NCBI GenBank assembly: GCA_002478115.1
Contig: DLMH01000075.1
Coordinates: 62,001-126,000, forward strand
Reading direction: 5' to 3'
DNA: 64,000 nucleotides
DNA from: Candidatus Acidiferrum typicum
GTDB lineage: Bacteria > Acidobacteriota > Terriglobia > Acidiferrales > UBA7541
Shown here: positions 44,322 through 53,492 of the stretch, one piece after another
Layout of the letters: every line of letters begins with the position of its first letter
Numbering within the stretch: position 1 is the first letter of the stretch
Program-made: the position numbers and the translations under genes
The notes under the pieces: generated by a model
Told to the model about the DNA's origin: nothing
What the model saw: the letters and a program-made list of their open reading frames with translations, nothing else
The model's database searches: none

Positions 44322-45605
44322 ATGGATAAGAAGCTGCGAAACCGGATTTTGGTGTTCCTGCTGCTGGCGGGAATCGTGGCGTATCTCCTGGTGCGGATTA
44401 GCGGGCGGCAGCCGGTGGCAAAGATATCGGCGACGACGCCGGTGCGGCGGAACATTGTTGCGTCCATCAGCAGCAATGGCAAGGTGGAACCCATCGCACC
44501 GGTTGCCGTGCGGGCGCAATTGGACACCTTTGTGACCAAGGTGCACATAGTAGAGGGCCAGAACGTCAAGAAAGGCCAGCTCCTGCTCGAGTTGAACGTG
44601 AAGGATGCGGCCTCGCAACTGGCGGCCGCTAAAGCGAGACTCCTACGCGCGGAAGACGACCTGCGTGTGGCTAAAGCCGGCGGGCGCTCGGATGAGGCTG
44701 CGCGAATCAACGGGGACTTGGCGAAAGCCCGAGCGGAGCGTGACCGTTTGCAGCGAAACCACGATTCGTTGACCCGGTTGTTGACACAGGGAGCGGCGAC
44801 GAAGGACGAACTCGCCGCCAACGACCTGTCCCTGGAAAAAATGCACGCCGAAGTGAACAAGTTGGCGGCAGCCAAAAAGGAATTTGACCGGCAAGCGAAT
44901 CTCGACGAATCCCGGTCATCCCTTGCGGTGCAGCAGGCCCAGAGCGAAGTCGCGGCGCTGCAAGACAAAGTACAGCAAGGGCGCATCCCTGCCTCGATTG
45001 ACGGGACCCTCTACGCCATGCCGGTCCACGAAGGAGATTTTGTGAAGGTGGGCGACCTGCTCGCGGAAATGGCCGATCTCCACAAGGTGCGCGTCCGCGC
45101 TTTCATCGACGAGCCGGAAATGGGGGCGCTGGAGCCTGATGAACCCGTGAAAATTACTTGGGACGCTCTGCCCAACCGTGTCTGGGAAGGAAAGACGGAA
45201 ATCATCCCCAAGCAAGTGGTGGCCCGGGGGTTGCGAAACGTGGGTGAACTTTTGTGCTCCGTGCGCAACGATAAACTGGAACTTCTGCCCAACACCAATG
45301 TAAACGTGCGCATCAATTTGAAAGAACGCTTGAATGTATTGAGTGTGACGCGCGGTGCGGTGGAGACGGAAAATTCACAGCGCTACGTTTTTGTGGTGCA
45401 GGATGGCGTGGGGCAATCCCGGCTTGAAAGACGGCTCATTCAGGTGGGCATTGCCGATGCCACGAATTACGAGGTTGTCAGTGGGCTGCGGGAAGGCGAA
45501 GTGGTCGCCATCCCCGGCGATGTGGAATTGCACGACGGCATGAGCGTAAGAGTCGTGAACATGGCGTCGTCGAATCTGAAGGAAGCGAAGGATGCGAGTC
45601 TGTAG
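44322..45605 (+). CDS. Periplasmic adaptor (MacA/HlyD-family) of an efflux system
   Basis: 427 residues from ATG 44322 (AGGA before it). A single N-terminal helix (RILVFLLLAGIVAYLLVRI) anchors it. The biotinyl-lipoyl-like half (VRAQLDTFVTKVHIVEGQNVKKGQLLLEL) is followed by a coiled-coil hairpin (about 90-220, with LAKARAERDRLQRNHDSL). The second lipoyl half follows (ASIDGTLYAMPVHEGDFVKVGDLLAEMADLH), then beta-barrel and membrane-proximal domains (VWEGKTEIIPKQVV, ENSQRYVFVVQDG, GLREGEVVAIPGDVEL). It would bridge an inner-membrane permease and a TolC channel. The last codons overlap the next gene by 14 bases. Confidence 0.93.
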   Translation: MDKKLRNRILVFLLLAGIVAYLLVRISGRQPVAKISATTPVRRNIVASISSNGKVEPIAPVAVRAQLDTFVTKVHIVEGQNVKKGQLLLELNVKDAASQLAAAKARLLRAEDDLRVAKAGGRSDEAARINGDLAKARAERDRLQRNHDSLTRLLTQGAATKDELAANDLSLEKMHAEVNKLAAAKKEFDRQANLDESRSSLAVQQAQSEVAALQDKVQQGRIPASIDGTLYAMPVHEGDFVKVGDLLAEMADLHKVRVRAFIDEPEMGALEPDEPVKITWDALPNRVWEGKTEIIPKQVVARGLRNVGELLCSVRNDKLELLPNTNVNVRINLKERLNVLSVTRGAVETENSQRYVFVVQDGVGQSRLERRLIQVGIADATNYEVVSGLREGEVVAIPGDVELHDGMSVRVVNMASSNLKEAKDASL

Positions 45606-46581
45606 GGCGCTGCTGGCCGCGTTGCTACTTTCTCTGGCTGTGCAGGCGCCTGGCGGCAGGGCGCAGGAAGCCTCGCTGGAAGCGGGTAGAAGGGCTTACG
45701 AGAGCACGGATTACGCCGCGGCCATCGCCATCCTCAACCAAGCCGCGGCAAAAGAACCCAACAACGGGGAGATCCAGCTTCTCCTGACCAAGGCCCACCT
45801 AGGTGTCGAACAGTTTAATGCGGCTGAGAAGAGCGGCGAGAGGGCCGTGGCTATCGATCCGAAAAACTCCGAATACCACAATTGGCTGGGACAAGCCTAT
45901 GGCGGGAAGGCCGATCACGCTTCGATGTTCACCGCGTACTCGCTCGCCGGTAAAACACGCAAGGAATTTGAAACCGCGGTGCGGCTCGACGAGCGCAATT
46001 TCGATGCGGCGCAACATCTCGTTGAATACGACTGTACTGCTCCCTCCATCGTTGGAGGAGGGGAAGAAAAGGCTCGCCCGCTGATTCAGAAATTGCTGCT
46101 GCTCGACGCTTCTCAGGGGCATTATGCGGCCGGAAATTGCCGGCGCTTGAAAAAAAATTTCCCGGGAGCGGACGCTGAGTTTATGAAGGCGCTCGAGAGC
46201 CACCCGAACTCGCTGGACATCATCGAAGAGATTGCCGGGTATTTTGCAAATCGCGACGTAGCCGAACGCGTGCTGTCGGCCGCCGATGCCGCCGAAGCAG
46301 CGGCGCCGGCAGACCCCCGTGGGCAGTTTTTCCGGGCGATGGGCTGGATCCTGCAGGGGGAGAAGTTACCGGATGCCGAAAAAATTCTACTAAACTATAT
46401 CCACGCGGTGCCCAGACACCCGTCGTATCCGGGCCCGTGGGCCGCTCATTATTGGCTGGGCCAACTCTATGAAAAACAGAAGAACCTGGCGGCGGCCCGC
46501 GGAGAGTATGGCGCCGCCTTGAAACTGAACGCAAAATACAAGAGGGCCCAGGATGCTCTGAAACAACTGGGGAAGTCATGA
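45592..46581 (+). CDS. Secreted TPR protein in an efflux operon
   Basis: 329 residues. ATG 45592 overlaps the adaptor gene by 14 bases and has GAAGG just upstream. Signal peptide LLAALLLSLAVQAPGGRAQ. TPR units include TDYAAAIAILNQAAAKEPNN, QFNAAEKSGERAVAIDPKNSEYHN, a longer loop with VEYDCTAPSIVGGGEEKA, and near the end YEKQKNLAAARGEYGAALKLNAKY. It would be a periplasmic helical scaffold. Its placement between the adaptor and the permease genes, with overlapping translation, suggests a partner for the exporter or its substrate (inference). Confidence 0.88.
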   Translation: MRVCRALLAALLLSLAVQAPGGRAQEASLEAGRRAYESTDYAAAIAILNQAAAKEPNNGEIQLLLTKAHLGVEQFNAAEKSGERAVAIDPKNSEYHNWLGQAYGGKADHASMFTAYSLAGKTRKEFETAVRLDERNFDAAQHLVEYDCTAPSIVGGGEEKARPLIQKLLLLDASQGHYAAGNCRRLKKNFPGADAEFMKALESHPNSLDIIEEIAGYFANRDVAERVLSAADAAEAAAPADPRGQFFRAMGWILQGEKLPDAEKILLNYIHAVPRHPSYPGPWAAHYWLGQLYEKQKNLAAARGEYGAALKLNAKYKRAQDALKQLGKS

Positions 46582-46659
46582 GGCACAGCGATCCAGGTGG
46601 GCCTGGCTGGGGCCACAGCACCCGGATGCGGGCCGCGAGGTGAAGGCCTAAACGAACTT

Positions 46660-47859
46660 ATGCAGATGTGGGAGACCATAACGTTGGCAGTCGACGCCTT
46701 GCGCGCAAACAAAATGCGCGCGATTCTGACTTCGCTTGGCGTAATCATCGGAAGTGCTTCCATCGTGCTGGTGGTCACCGTGGCGCTCACCAGCCGGAAA
46801 TTTGTCATCTCGCAGATTGAAGCCGTGGGCTCGAACCTGGTGTGGGCTGAATTGCTCGGCACCCCGGATAAGGCCCAGCCATTCAGCTATCAAATCACCT
46901 TGGAAGACATGGCAGAGATAAAGGCGGAGATCCCCGGCGTGGTGCAAGTGGCCGGGATTAACGATATCCCTACCTCCGTCGTCGTGAATGGAAAAACGCG
47001 CACTGCGGCGCTGATTGGCGTTACCGAGGGTTACCAGGCCATTCGGCGCCTGGTGATCATGCGCGGCAGGTATTTCGATTCCGGAGACATGGAAGCGCGA
47101 AGCAAGGTTTGCCTGATCACCAGGGAACTCGCCGAACGCGTGTTCGGGTTGGAAAACCCAGTCGGCAAAAATATCCGCATGGGAGAGCTGACGTTTACGG
47201 TGATTGGCGTGTTCCGCGAGCGCGTGGCCACCTTTGGATTGTCCGAGATCGAAGAAGACTCCGTAATTATTCCATTTTCGTTGATCAGATATTACACCGG
47301 CAAGGAAGTGATCCGGACGGTTTATGCGCAAGCGTCGGGGCCGGAGATGGTGCCGGTGGTCCAGCGGAAGCTCCTGATGCTTCTGAAGAACCGCCATCCC
47401 GCCGAGGCGGAATATTTTGTACGCACGCTGACTTCCATCCTGACTGCGGCGCGCACGATTTCGCTGGCGCTGACGGTCGTGCTGGTCCTGATTGCGTTTA
47501 TTGCGCTCTTAGTCAGCGGAGTCGGGATCATGAACATCATGCTGGTTACGGTAACGGAGCGCACGCGGGAGATTGGCCTTCGCAAGGCCGTTGGTGCGGC
47601 GCCCAATCAGATTCTCTCTCAATTCCTGATCGAAGCTTTTCTGATCAGCGCGGGCGGGGCGGTCATCGGAATCCTGCTCGGCTTGGCCATTCCGGTCGTA
47701 GTGCAGCAACTGCTGCCCGGCAATTTGCGCGCACCCGTTTCGGAAACGAGCGTGGTGCTGGCGTTTCTGGTGTCCTGCTCAACGGGGCTCTTTTTTGGCT
47801 GGTTGCCCGCGAAGCAGGCCGCGAGCATGGAGCCAGTTGAGTCGCTGCGTTACGAATAG
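46660..47859 (+). CDS. MacB-like FtsX-type permease without its ATPase domain
   Basis: About 399 residues from ATG 46660 (a GTG at 46597 is also in frame; neither has a clear ribosome site). The first helix MRAILTSLGVIIGSASIVLVVTV is followed by a large periplasmic domain (about 55-270; MRGRYFDSGDMEARSKVCLI, VGKNIRMGELTFTVIGVF). Three more helices come with the motif VSGVGIMNIMLVTVTERTREIGLRKAVGA typical of MacB. Normal MacB has an N-terminal ABC domain of about 220 residues that is missing here. It sits in an operon with adaptor, TPR and TolC genes; the ATPase must come from elsewhere. Confidence 0.9.
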   Translation: MQMWETITLAVDALRANKMRAILTSLGVIIGSASIVLVVTVALTSRKFVISQIEAVGSNLVWAELLGTPDKAQPFSYQITLEDMAEIKAEIPGVVQVAGINDIPTSVVVNGKTRTAALIGVTEGYQAIRRLVIMRGRYFDSGDMEARSKVCLITRELAERVFGLENPVGKNIRMGELTFTVIGVFRERVATFGLSEIEEDSVIIPFSLIRYYTGKEVIRTVYAQASGPEMVPVVQRKLLMLLKNRHPAEAEYFVRTLTSILTAARTISLALTVVLVLIAFIALLVSGVGIMNIMLVTVTERTREIGLRKAVGAAPNQILSQFLIEAFLISAGGAVIGILLGLAIPVVVQQLLPGNLRAPVSETSVVLAFLVSCSTGLFFGWLPAKQAASMEPVESLRYE

Positions 47860-47910
47860 TTTGAATCATGCTTAGGCGCGAAAGCGTTTTTTGGAACAGG
47901 GGGGGGGAAA

Positions 47911-49239
47911 ATGACGACCTGGAAGAGATGCTTGCTGTGTGGGATCGCGGGGACAATGGCGAGTATGCCTGCCTTGATGGCCCAGGAGTCCGTGCAACCG
48001 GGCGACTCGTCCGGCACGCCGATTGTGCTGACCCTCCGGCGTGCTGTGGAACTCGCGTTGCAGAATAGCAAGGACATCCAGCTTGCCAGGATTCAGACGC
48101 GCGTTGCCGATCAGTCCGCCAATTTGACCAAGTCCGAGTTCCTGCCCAATCTCTACGCCGGCTCGGGGGCGGGCTACACTTATGGCATTCCCGAAACGCC
48201 GGGGGGGCGCGCGCCGTCGATTTTCAATGTGACTTATACCGAGCAGGTATTCAATGAGCCGCTGCGCGGCCTGGCGAAAGAGCAGCAGGAGCAGGCCAAG
48301 GTGCAGCGTGTGCTGCTCGAAGACACGCGCAACACCGTGATGCTGCGGGTGGCCACGGCCTATCTGGAACTGGTGAAGGCGCACCACGCGCTCGACCTTC
48401 TGCGCAAAGAGAAAGAGAGCGCCGAGAAAATCGTGGAGGTCACGCAGCAGCGCCAGGGCGAGGGCTTTGAGTTGCCCGTGGAAGTAACGAAGGCCCAGTT
48501 GACGCGCGCGCAAGTGGTGCAGCGGATTCTGCAACTCGAAGGCCGCCTGGATGAACTGGAAGTCTTCCTGCGAAATCAACTGGGACTCGCGCCGGAGCAA
48601 CCCATCGAAGTCACCGCCGAAGAATTGCCCGGAGCAGCGGAGCAACAGGGTGCCAACTTGATTGCCATGGCCTCGGAAAACAATCCCAGCCTGGCTTTTG
48701 CGCAGTCGGACGTCCGTGCGAAGGAGTTCCGGCTTATCGGAGAGAAGCGCGGAAAATTGCCGACGCTTGAGCTGGTATCCGTTTACAGCCTGCTGGCGAA
48801 ATTCAACAATTACACGGATTTCTTCAACAAATTCCAGTACAACAATTTCAATGCCGGCGTGAACGTGCAATTCCCGATTTTCAGCTCGAAGACGCGCGCG
48901 AGCATCGCCCTGGCGCAGGCGAATCTGGACGCGGCGAAAATAAATCTCGCGAGCACGAAGAATCAGGTCAGCGCCGGGGTTCGCCAGAAATCGCGCAAGG
49001 TGCAGGAAGCGGATGCGGCGAAAGAGGTGGCGCACCTGGAACTGCAATTGGCCCAGCAGAATGTCAGCGTCCTGCAATCGCAATTTGGCGAGGGCAAGGC
49101 AAATCTTCGCGATGTGGAGCGCGCGCGGCTCGATGAAAACGAGAAGTGGATGGCTTATCTGGATGCCAATTTCCAGCGGCAACAGGCACAACTGGAACTC
49201 TTGCGGACCGCGGGACAACTTGACAAGGTCCTGCAATAA
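47911..49239 (+). CDS. TolC-family outer-membrane channel
   Basis: 442 residues. A nine-G tract directly before AAA and ATG 47911 serves as ribosome site. Signal peptide CLLCGIAGTMASMPALMAQ. Two repeats of the TolC fold are visible: LTLRRAVELALQNSKDIQLARIQ, then long coiled-coil helices and strand segments (YAGSGAGYTYG), and in the second half PSLAFAQSDVRAKEFRLIGEKRG with NNFNAGVNVQFPIF. The channel would complete the MacA-like adaptor and MacB-like permease encoded upstream, carrying substrate through the outer membrane. Confidence 0.94.
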   Translation: MTTWKRCLLCGIAGTMASMPALMAQESVQPGDSSGTPIVLTLRRAVELALQNSKDIQLARIQTRVADQSANLTKSEFLPNLYAGSGAGYTYGIPETPGGRAPSIFNVTYTEQVFNEPLRGLAKEQQEQAKVQRVLLEDTRNTVMLRVATAYLELVKAHHALDLLRKEKESAEKIVEVTQQRQGEGFELPVEVTKAQLTRAQVVQRILQLEGRLDELEVFLRNQLGLAPEQPIEVTAEELPGAAEQQGANLIAMASENNPSLAFAQSDVRAKEFRLIGEKRGKLPTLELVSVYSLLAKFNNYTDFFNKFQYNNFNAGVNVQFPIFSSKTRASIALAQANLDAAKINLASTKNQVSAGVRQKSRKVQEADAAKEVAHLELQLAQQNVSVLQSQFGEGKANLRDVERARLDENEKWMAYLDANFQRQQAQLELLRTAGQLDKVLQ

Positions 49240-49284
49240 ACGGGAAGACTGAACCTTCGAATTGGAAAGCGCACAGACCGCCCC

Positions 49285-50640
49285 ATGCTGGAAAGAGACA
49301 CTCTGAAGATCTTGCAGGAAGCTTTGCGGAAGCTGGACGCAGGTTTCGTCTCTCTGCCTGAATTCGCGGCCGCTGCAACGGATTCGCAAAAAATTAGCGA
49401 AGTTCTGACTTCAACCGCGGAGCGCCTGCACGACAATTACCCCTATTTTCATCCACTTTACGCAGGCCAGATGCTCAAGCCGCCTCATCCCGTCGCACGC
49501 CTGGCTTACGCGCTCGCACAGTGGATCAACCCCAATAATCACGCGCTGGATGGCGGGCGCGCCTCCTCTGCCATGGAGCAAGAGGCCGTCGCGGAGATCG
49601 CCGCAATGTTTGGCTGGCATACCCACCTTGGGCACTTGTGCGGTGGCGGCACGATGGCCAACTTGGAAGCGCTCTGGGTGGCAGGACAACGTGCTCCCGG
49701 CAAAACGATTCTGGCGAGCGAGCAGGCTCACTACACGCACCAGCGCATCTCGCGCGTCTTGCAATTACCCTGCGAAACGGTCCGATGCGACGCGCGCGGT
49801 CGAATGGATGTGGAAGCTTTGCGCGCCCGCCTCGCGCGCGGGGACGTGGGCACCGTGGTCGCGACCATGGGGACGACGGCCACCGGCTCGGTGGATCCGT
49901 TGGCGGAAATTCTTCTCCTTCGCCAGAAGTTCCGCTTCCGGATCCACGCCGATGCCGCTTATGGCGGCTATTTCCATTTGGCAGGAAACCTTGCGGAAGA
50001 AACGCGCAGAAACTTCGACCAGATTCAGCACGTCGATTCCATCGTGATTGACCCGCACAAACATGGATTGCAGCCCTACGGTTGCGGTTGCGTGTTGTTT
50101 CGCGATCCGGAAGTCGGGCGCCTGTACAAGCACGATTCACCCTATACCTATTTCAGTTCCGCGGAACTCCATCTGGGCGAAATCAGCCTGGAGTGTTCGC
50201 GGCCCGGGGCTGCGGCTGTAGCGCTTTGGGCGACGCAACGCCTGCTGCCCCTGCAGAAGCACGGCGAATTCGCGAAGTCCCTCGAGCGCTGCCGCGAAGC
50301 GGCTCTGAGGTTCCATCAACGGCTCGCGCAGGATGGCCGATTCCTTACGCCCTTTCTGCCGGAACTCGATATCCTCGTTTTTGCCCCGCGTGCAGCGAGC
50401 GTGGACGAAGCCTCTGCCCTCACACGAAAAATCTTCCAAGCGGCTGCCCGCAGGAATTTGCATCTGGCGATCGCGGAGATTCCGGTTGCCTTTTTCGACC
50501 CGCAATGGACGAGCGCGAAGCAAGACCGATTCGGTCTGACTTGCCTGAGAACCGTGCTCATGAAGCCCGAGCACCTCGATTGGCTCGACCGCATCTGGGC
50601 GATCTTGGACCAGGCCGCGCAAGAGTGCTCGGGGCGCTAG
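49285..50640 (+). CDS. PLP-dependent group II decarboxylase
   Basis: 451 residues. The PLP site shows HADAAYGGYF (Asp223 ring contact) and Lys259 in IDPHKHGLQPYG for the internal aldimine. GGGTMANLEAL, His149 in EQAHYTHQRI and EISLECSRPGAAAVALW are further family marks. This is the fold of aromatic amino-acid, tyrosine, glutamate and diaminobutyrate decarboxylases; which substrate applies cannot be told. The stop at 50640 is followed by a 254-base gap before hpnJ. It has no signal peptide and is cytoplasmic. Confidence 0.92.
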   Translation: MLERDTLKILQEALRKLDAGFVSLPEFAAAATDSQKISEVLTSTAERLHDNYPYFHPLYAGQMLKPPHPVARLAYALAQWINPNNHALDGGRASSAMEQEAVAEIAAMFGWHTHLGHLCGGGTMANLEALWVAGQRAPGKTILASEQAHYTHQRISRVLQLPCETVRCDARGRMDVEALRARLARGDVGTVVATMGTTATGSVDPLAEILLLRQKFRFRIHADAAYGGYFHLAGNLAEETRRNFDQIQHVDSIVIDPHKHGLQPYGCGCVLFRDPEVGRLYKHDSPYTYFSSAELHLGEISLECSRPGAAAVALWATQRLLPLQKHGEFAKSLERCREAALRFHQRLAQDGRFLTPFLPELDILVFAPRAASVDEASALTRKIFQAAARRNLHLAIAEIPVAFFDPQWTSAKQDRFGLTCLRTVLMKPEHLDWLDRIWAILDQAAQECSGR

Positions 50641-50894
50641 GGCACTTGCTCGGTGCCCACGCCGCTGTTCCGGATTGCCCCCGCCAGACCGTCTCAGCAC
50701 CTCCAACTCCCACTTAATGCAGTATTTAGCAATTGGATGCCTCTTTCGCCCTTTTGGGAGAAAGCCATGCGAGGATGCAACCAACTCGGTTAAACTGTTA
50801 TCTACACTGGAGTAGACGCTGGGGTCATGCGCACGGGTGTAGCTAACGTTGGCAAGTTTATTTGCAGAATCCTAGGCGAAGCTGAGGGTGAAGA

Positions 50895-52397
50895 ATGCCA
50901 GATGTCATGAAAACGGTGCTGTTGAACCCGCCGAGTTTTGAGAACTTCGACGGCGGGGCAGGTTCGCGGTGGCCCGCGACGCGCGAGATTGAGTCCTACT
51001 GGTACCCCGTATGGCTGACTTATCCGGCCGGATTGATTCCGGGTAGCCGCCTGGTGGATGCCTCGCCGCATGGCATTGACTGGCGGCAGACAATCGAAAT
51101 TTGCAAGGATTACGAGTTCCTGGTCCTGTTTACTTCCACGGTCGGTTTTGCCAGCGATATCAAGCTTTTGCGCAAAATCAAGGAAGGCAATCCTTCGCTG
51201 CGAGTGGCGTTCGTCGGACCACACGGCCATATCAAACCCGATGAAACCCTGAATGCCAGCGAAGACATTGATTTCGTGGTGCGCGGCGAATTCGATCACG
51301 CCGTGGCGGATTATGCTCACGGAAAGCCTCTCGAGCAGATTCTCGGGGCGAGTTACCGCAAGGACGGGCACATTGTCCACAATGCCCCGCGGCCCCAACT
51401 GCACACCGCGGAGCTCGATGCGCTGCCGTTTGCCACGGACATCTATAAACGCGATCTGCAGATCGAGCGCTACAACGTGCCGTTCCTGCTGCATCCCTAC
51501 GTCTCGTTCTACACCACGCGGGGCTGCCCGGCTTTGTGCACCTTCTGCATGTGGCCGCAGACCATCTCCGGGCACGCCTGGCGGACACGCTCGACCGGCA
51601 ACGTGGTCCGGGAAGTCACCCAGGCCCTGGAATACTTCCCGCAAATGAAGGAGATTTTCTTCGACGACGACACCTTCAACATCCGCAAGGACCGCGTCAT
51701 GGAACTCAGCGCCAAGTTCAAGCCCCTGAAGTTCCAGTGGTCCTCCACCGCGCGCGTTCACAGCGATTATGAAACATTGAAGGCCATGGCGGATGGCGGA
51801 GCTCGCCTCTTCATCGTTGGCTTCGAATCCGGCGATGCTCAGATTCTCAAGAACATCAAGAAGGGCGCGACCGTGGAAATGGGCCGCACTTTCATGAAGA
51901 ATTGCCGCAAGATCGGCATTCGCGTCCACGGCGACTTCATCATCGGTCTTCCCGGCGAAACCAAAGAGACCATCCAAAACACCATCGAGTTTGCCAAGGA
52001 ACTCGATTGCGAGACCATCCAGGTTTCTCTTGCCCATGCCATGCCCGGCACTGAACTTCACGACACCATGGCCGAGCAAGGTTTCCTGCGCATCGAGGCT
52101 CTGGCCGATAACGGCGGCCACCAGCTTCCTCATATCGAGTATCCGCACTTGTCGAAGGCGGAGATGATGGCGGGAGTGAGCCGCTTTTACGATGAGTATT
52201 ATTTCCGCCCGCGCGTCGCCTGGCGCATCGTCCGCGAAGCGCTCTGGGATGGCAACGAGCGGAAGCGTCTGTACCACGAAGCCGTGGAGTTCCTGAAGCT
52301 GCGCGCGGAGCGCGTCAATTGGGCGCGTCGCGGGGGCAATTCTTCGGAGACGATGGTGTCCGTGCCGGGAGCTTCGTCCGCCGGCGGAAACGATTAG
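50895..52397 (+). CDS. hpnJ: Hopanoid-associated B12-binding radical SAM protein HpnJ
   Basis: 500 residues. The radical SAM cluster motif is CPALCTFC (Cys211, Cys215, Cys218) in FYTTRGCPALCTFCMWPQT. The N-terminal 180 residues have the cobalamin-binding Rossmann pattern (VLLNPPSFENFDG, VAFVGPHGHIKPDETL, IDFVVRGEFDHAVADYA). IIGLPGETKETIQNTI and VSLAHAMPGTELHD follow. This combination matches HpnJ, proposed to perform ring contraction during formation of the cyclitol ether head group of bacteriohopanepolyols (family knowledge). It is the first gene of a probable operon with two half transporters. hpnI lies 6 kb downstream. Confidence 0.9.
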   Translation: MPDVMKTVLLNPPSFENFDGGAGSRWPATREIESYWYPVWLTYPAGLIPGSRLVDASPHGIDWRQTIEICKDYEFLVLFTSTVGFASDIKLLRKIKEGNPSLRVAFVGPHGHIKPDETLNASEDIDFVVRGEFDHAVADYAHGKPLEQILGASYRKDGHIVHNAPRPQLHTAELDALPFATDIYKRDLQIERYNVPFLLHPYVSFYTTRGCPALCTFCMWPQTISGHAWRTRSTGNVVREVTQALEYFPQMKEIFFDDDTFNIRKDRVMELSAKFKPLKFQWSSTARVHSDYETLKAMADGGARLFIVGFESGDAQILKNIKKGATVEMGRTFMKNCRKIGIRVHGDFIIGLPGETKETIQNTIEFAKELDCETIQVSLAHAMPGTELHDTMAEQGFLRIEALADNGGHQLPHIEYPHLSKAEMMAGVSRFYDEYYFRPRVAWRIVREALWDGNERKRLYHEAVEFLKLRAERVNWARRGGNSSETMVSVPGASSAGGND

Positions 52398-52408
52398 AAC
52401 GCAGAGAA

Positions 52409-52834
52409 ATGGTGCACGAGCACAGGTTAAGGTTTAAGACCCTATTCATGGTCTTGTTGATGGTCGTGTGCGCCAATGTCGGCGATCTCCTCTTGAAGCG
52501 TGGGATGACGCGGATCGGTGCGGTGCATATCTCGCTTGATGGGTTGCAGCAAGCCCTTCTTTCCACCGTGCAGAACGGCACGATTTGGCTGGCCATCCTC
52601 TTCCTGCTTGGATTCACACTTTGCTATATGAGCGCGGTCAGTTGGGCGGACTACAGCTACGTTATGCCGGCGGGTGCTTTCGGCTACGCAACACAGACGC
52701 TGCTGGCCATTGTGGTACTTCATGAGGCCGTCAGTGCCAAACGCTGGATTGGCGTGTTCGTGATTTGCATCGGCGTGTTCCTGGTCGGACAGACGAAGCC
52801 TAACACCACGAACTCGCAGCAGGTGGCGTCATGA
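52409..52834 (+). CDS. EamA/ArnE-F-like half transporter (first)
   Basis: 141 residues from ATG 52409, 11 bases after hpnJ; a longer in-frame start lies inside hpnJ. Four helices are visible: FKTLFMVLLMVVCANVGDLLLKRG, WLAILFLLGFTLCYMSAV, YSYVMPAGAFGYATQTLLAIVVL and RWIGVFVICIGVFLVGQ. The short four-helix form with an LKRGMTRIG loop resembles the ArnE/ArnF pair that flips undecaprenyl-phosphate-aminoarabinose, and small EamA-like proteins generally. It overlaps the next gene by ATGA, so the two are probably made as a pair and may form a heterodimer. Confidence 0.82.
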   Translation: MVHEHRLRFKTLFMVLLMVVCANVGDLLLKRGMTRIGAVHISLDGLQQALLSTVQNGTIWLAILFLLGFTLCYMSAVSWADYSYVMPAGAFGYATQTLLAIVVLHEAVSAKRWIGVFVICIGVFLVGQTKPNTTNSQQVAS

Positions 52835-53205
52835 TCAAAGTGATCTTGATGCTGGCAGTATTGATTTGCACCAGCGCGGGCGGCGAAATCGCCATGACCT
52901 ATGGCATGAAGCGTGCCGGCGAGCTGGAAGGATTCCATCCGCGCTCGGTTCTGCGATTCCTGGGCCGCGCCGTGAAGTGCGGCTGGGTGTGGCTGGCCGT
53001 GCCGCTGCTGGCGGTGTCGTTTTACTCGCTCTTGATCTTGTTGTCCTGGGCGCCCATCAGCCTGGTCATTCCAGCTTCGGCATTCAACTATGTCGCGGGG
53101 ACGTTCGGCGCGAAATACCTTCTCAAAGAGAACGTGACGCCAAAGAGGTGGCTGGGTGTGGCTTTGGTCTTTTTGGGCGTGCTGCTCGTTGTTGCGACCG
53201 GTTGA
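52831..53205 (+). CDS. EamA/ArnE-F-like half transporter (second)
   Basis: 124 residues. Four helices: VILMLAVLICTSAGGEIAMTYGM, WVWLAVPLLAVSFYSLLILLSWA, SLVIPASAFNYVAGTFGAKYLL and RWLGVALVFLGVLLVVATG. The GxxAMTYGMKRAG and PASAFNYVAG patterns are those of EamA/SMR-like half transporters. Translation starts within the stop of the first half (ATGA). The pair with opposite charge patterns suggests an asymmetric dimer, as in ArnE/F. Likely substrate by context: a polyprenyl-phosphate- or hopanoid-linked sugar (inference). Confidence 0.82.
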   Translation: MIKVILMLAVLICTSAGGEIAMTYGMKRAGELEGFHPRSVLRFLGRAVKCGWVWLAVPLLAVSFYSLLILLSWAPISLVIPASAFNYVAGTFGAKYLLKENVTPKRWLGVALVFLGVLLVVATG

Positions 53206-53242
53206 ATGACAGAGGTGACTTCCGGCAATTACGCCTGTAGAG

Positions 53243-53439
53243 CCTGAGTCCCAAAGTTGACCAATTACTGGCGAGTGCATCTTCTTTTGTTTCAATCGAT
53301 TTTCGTGGCCGGATCCAACTTCGCCGAAGTTGGGCTTTTCCACGTCATCCACCACCCAAAACTTGTCATTCCGACCGGAGGGACGGCGGTTTTGGCCGTC
53401 CCGGAGCGGAGGAATCCCTCTTCAACTTCGGATTTCAGG
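53243..53439 (+). repeat. MITE-like dispersed repeat, copy 3 (full length, 197 bp)
   Basis: It starts CCTGAGTCCCAAAGTTGA and ends TCAACTTCGGATTTCAGG, imperfect 18-bp terminal inverted repeats. Inside are a perfect CCAACTTC/GAAGTTGG hairpin (53315-53333) and GGGACGGC/GCCGTCCC (53380-53402). No ORF is inside. It matches copy 4 across its full length and copies 1-2 across the right part. It lies between the second half transporter and the next convergent gene. Confidence 0.85.
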
Positions 53440-53492
53440 TGTGGCGCGGCCAAATCCATACAACGCTAACTGCGACCCGCGCTCGAGCCATC

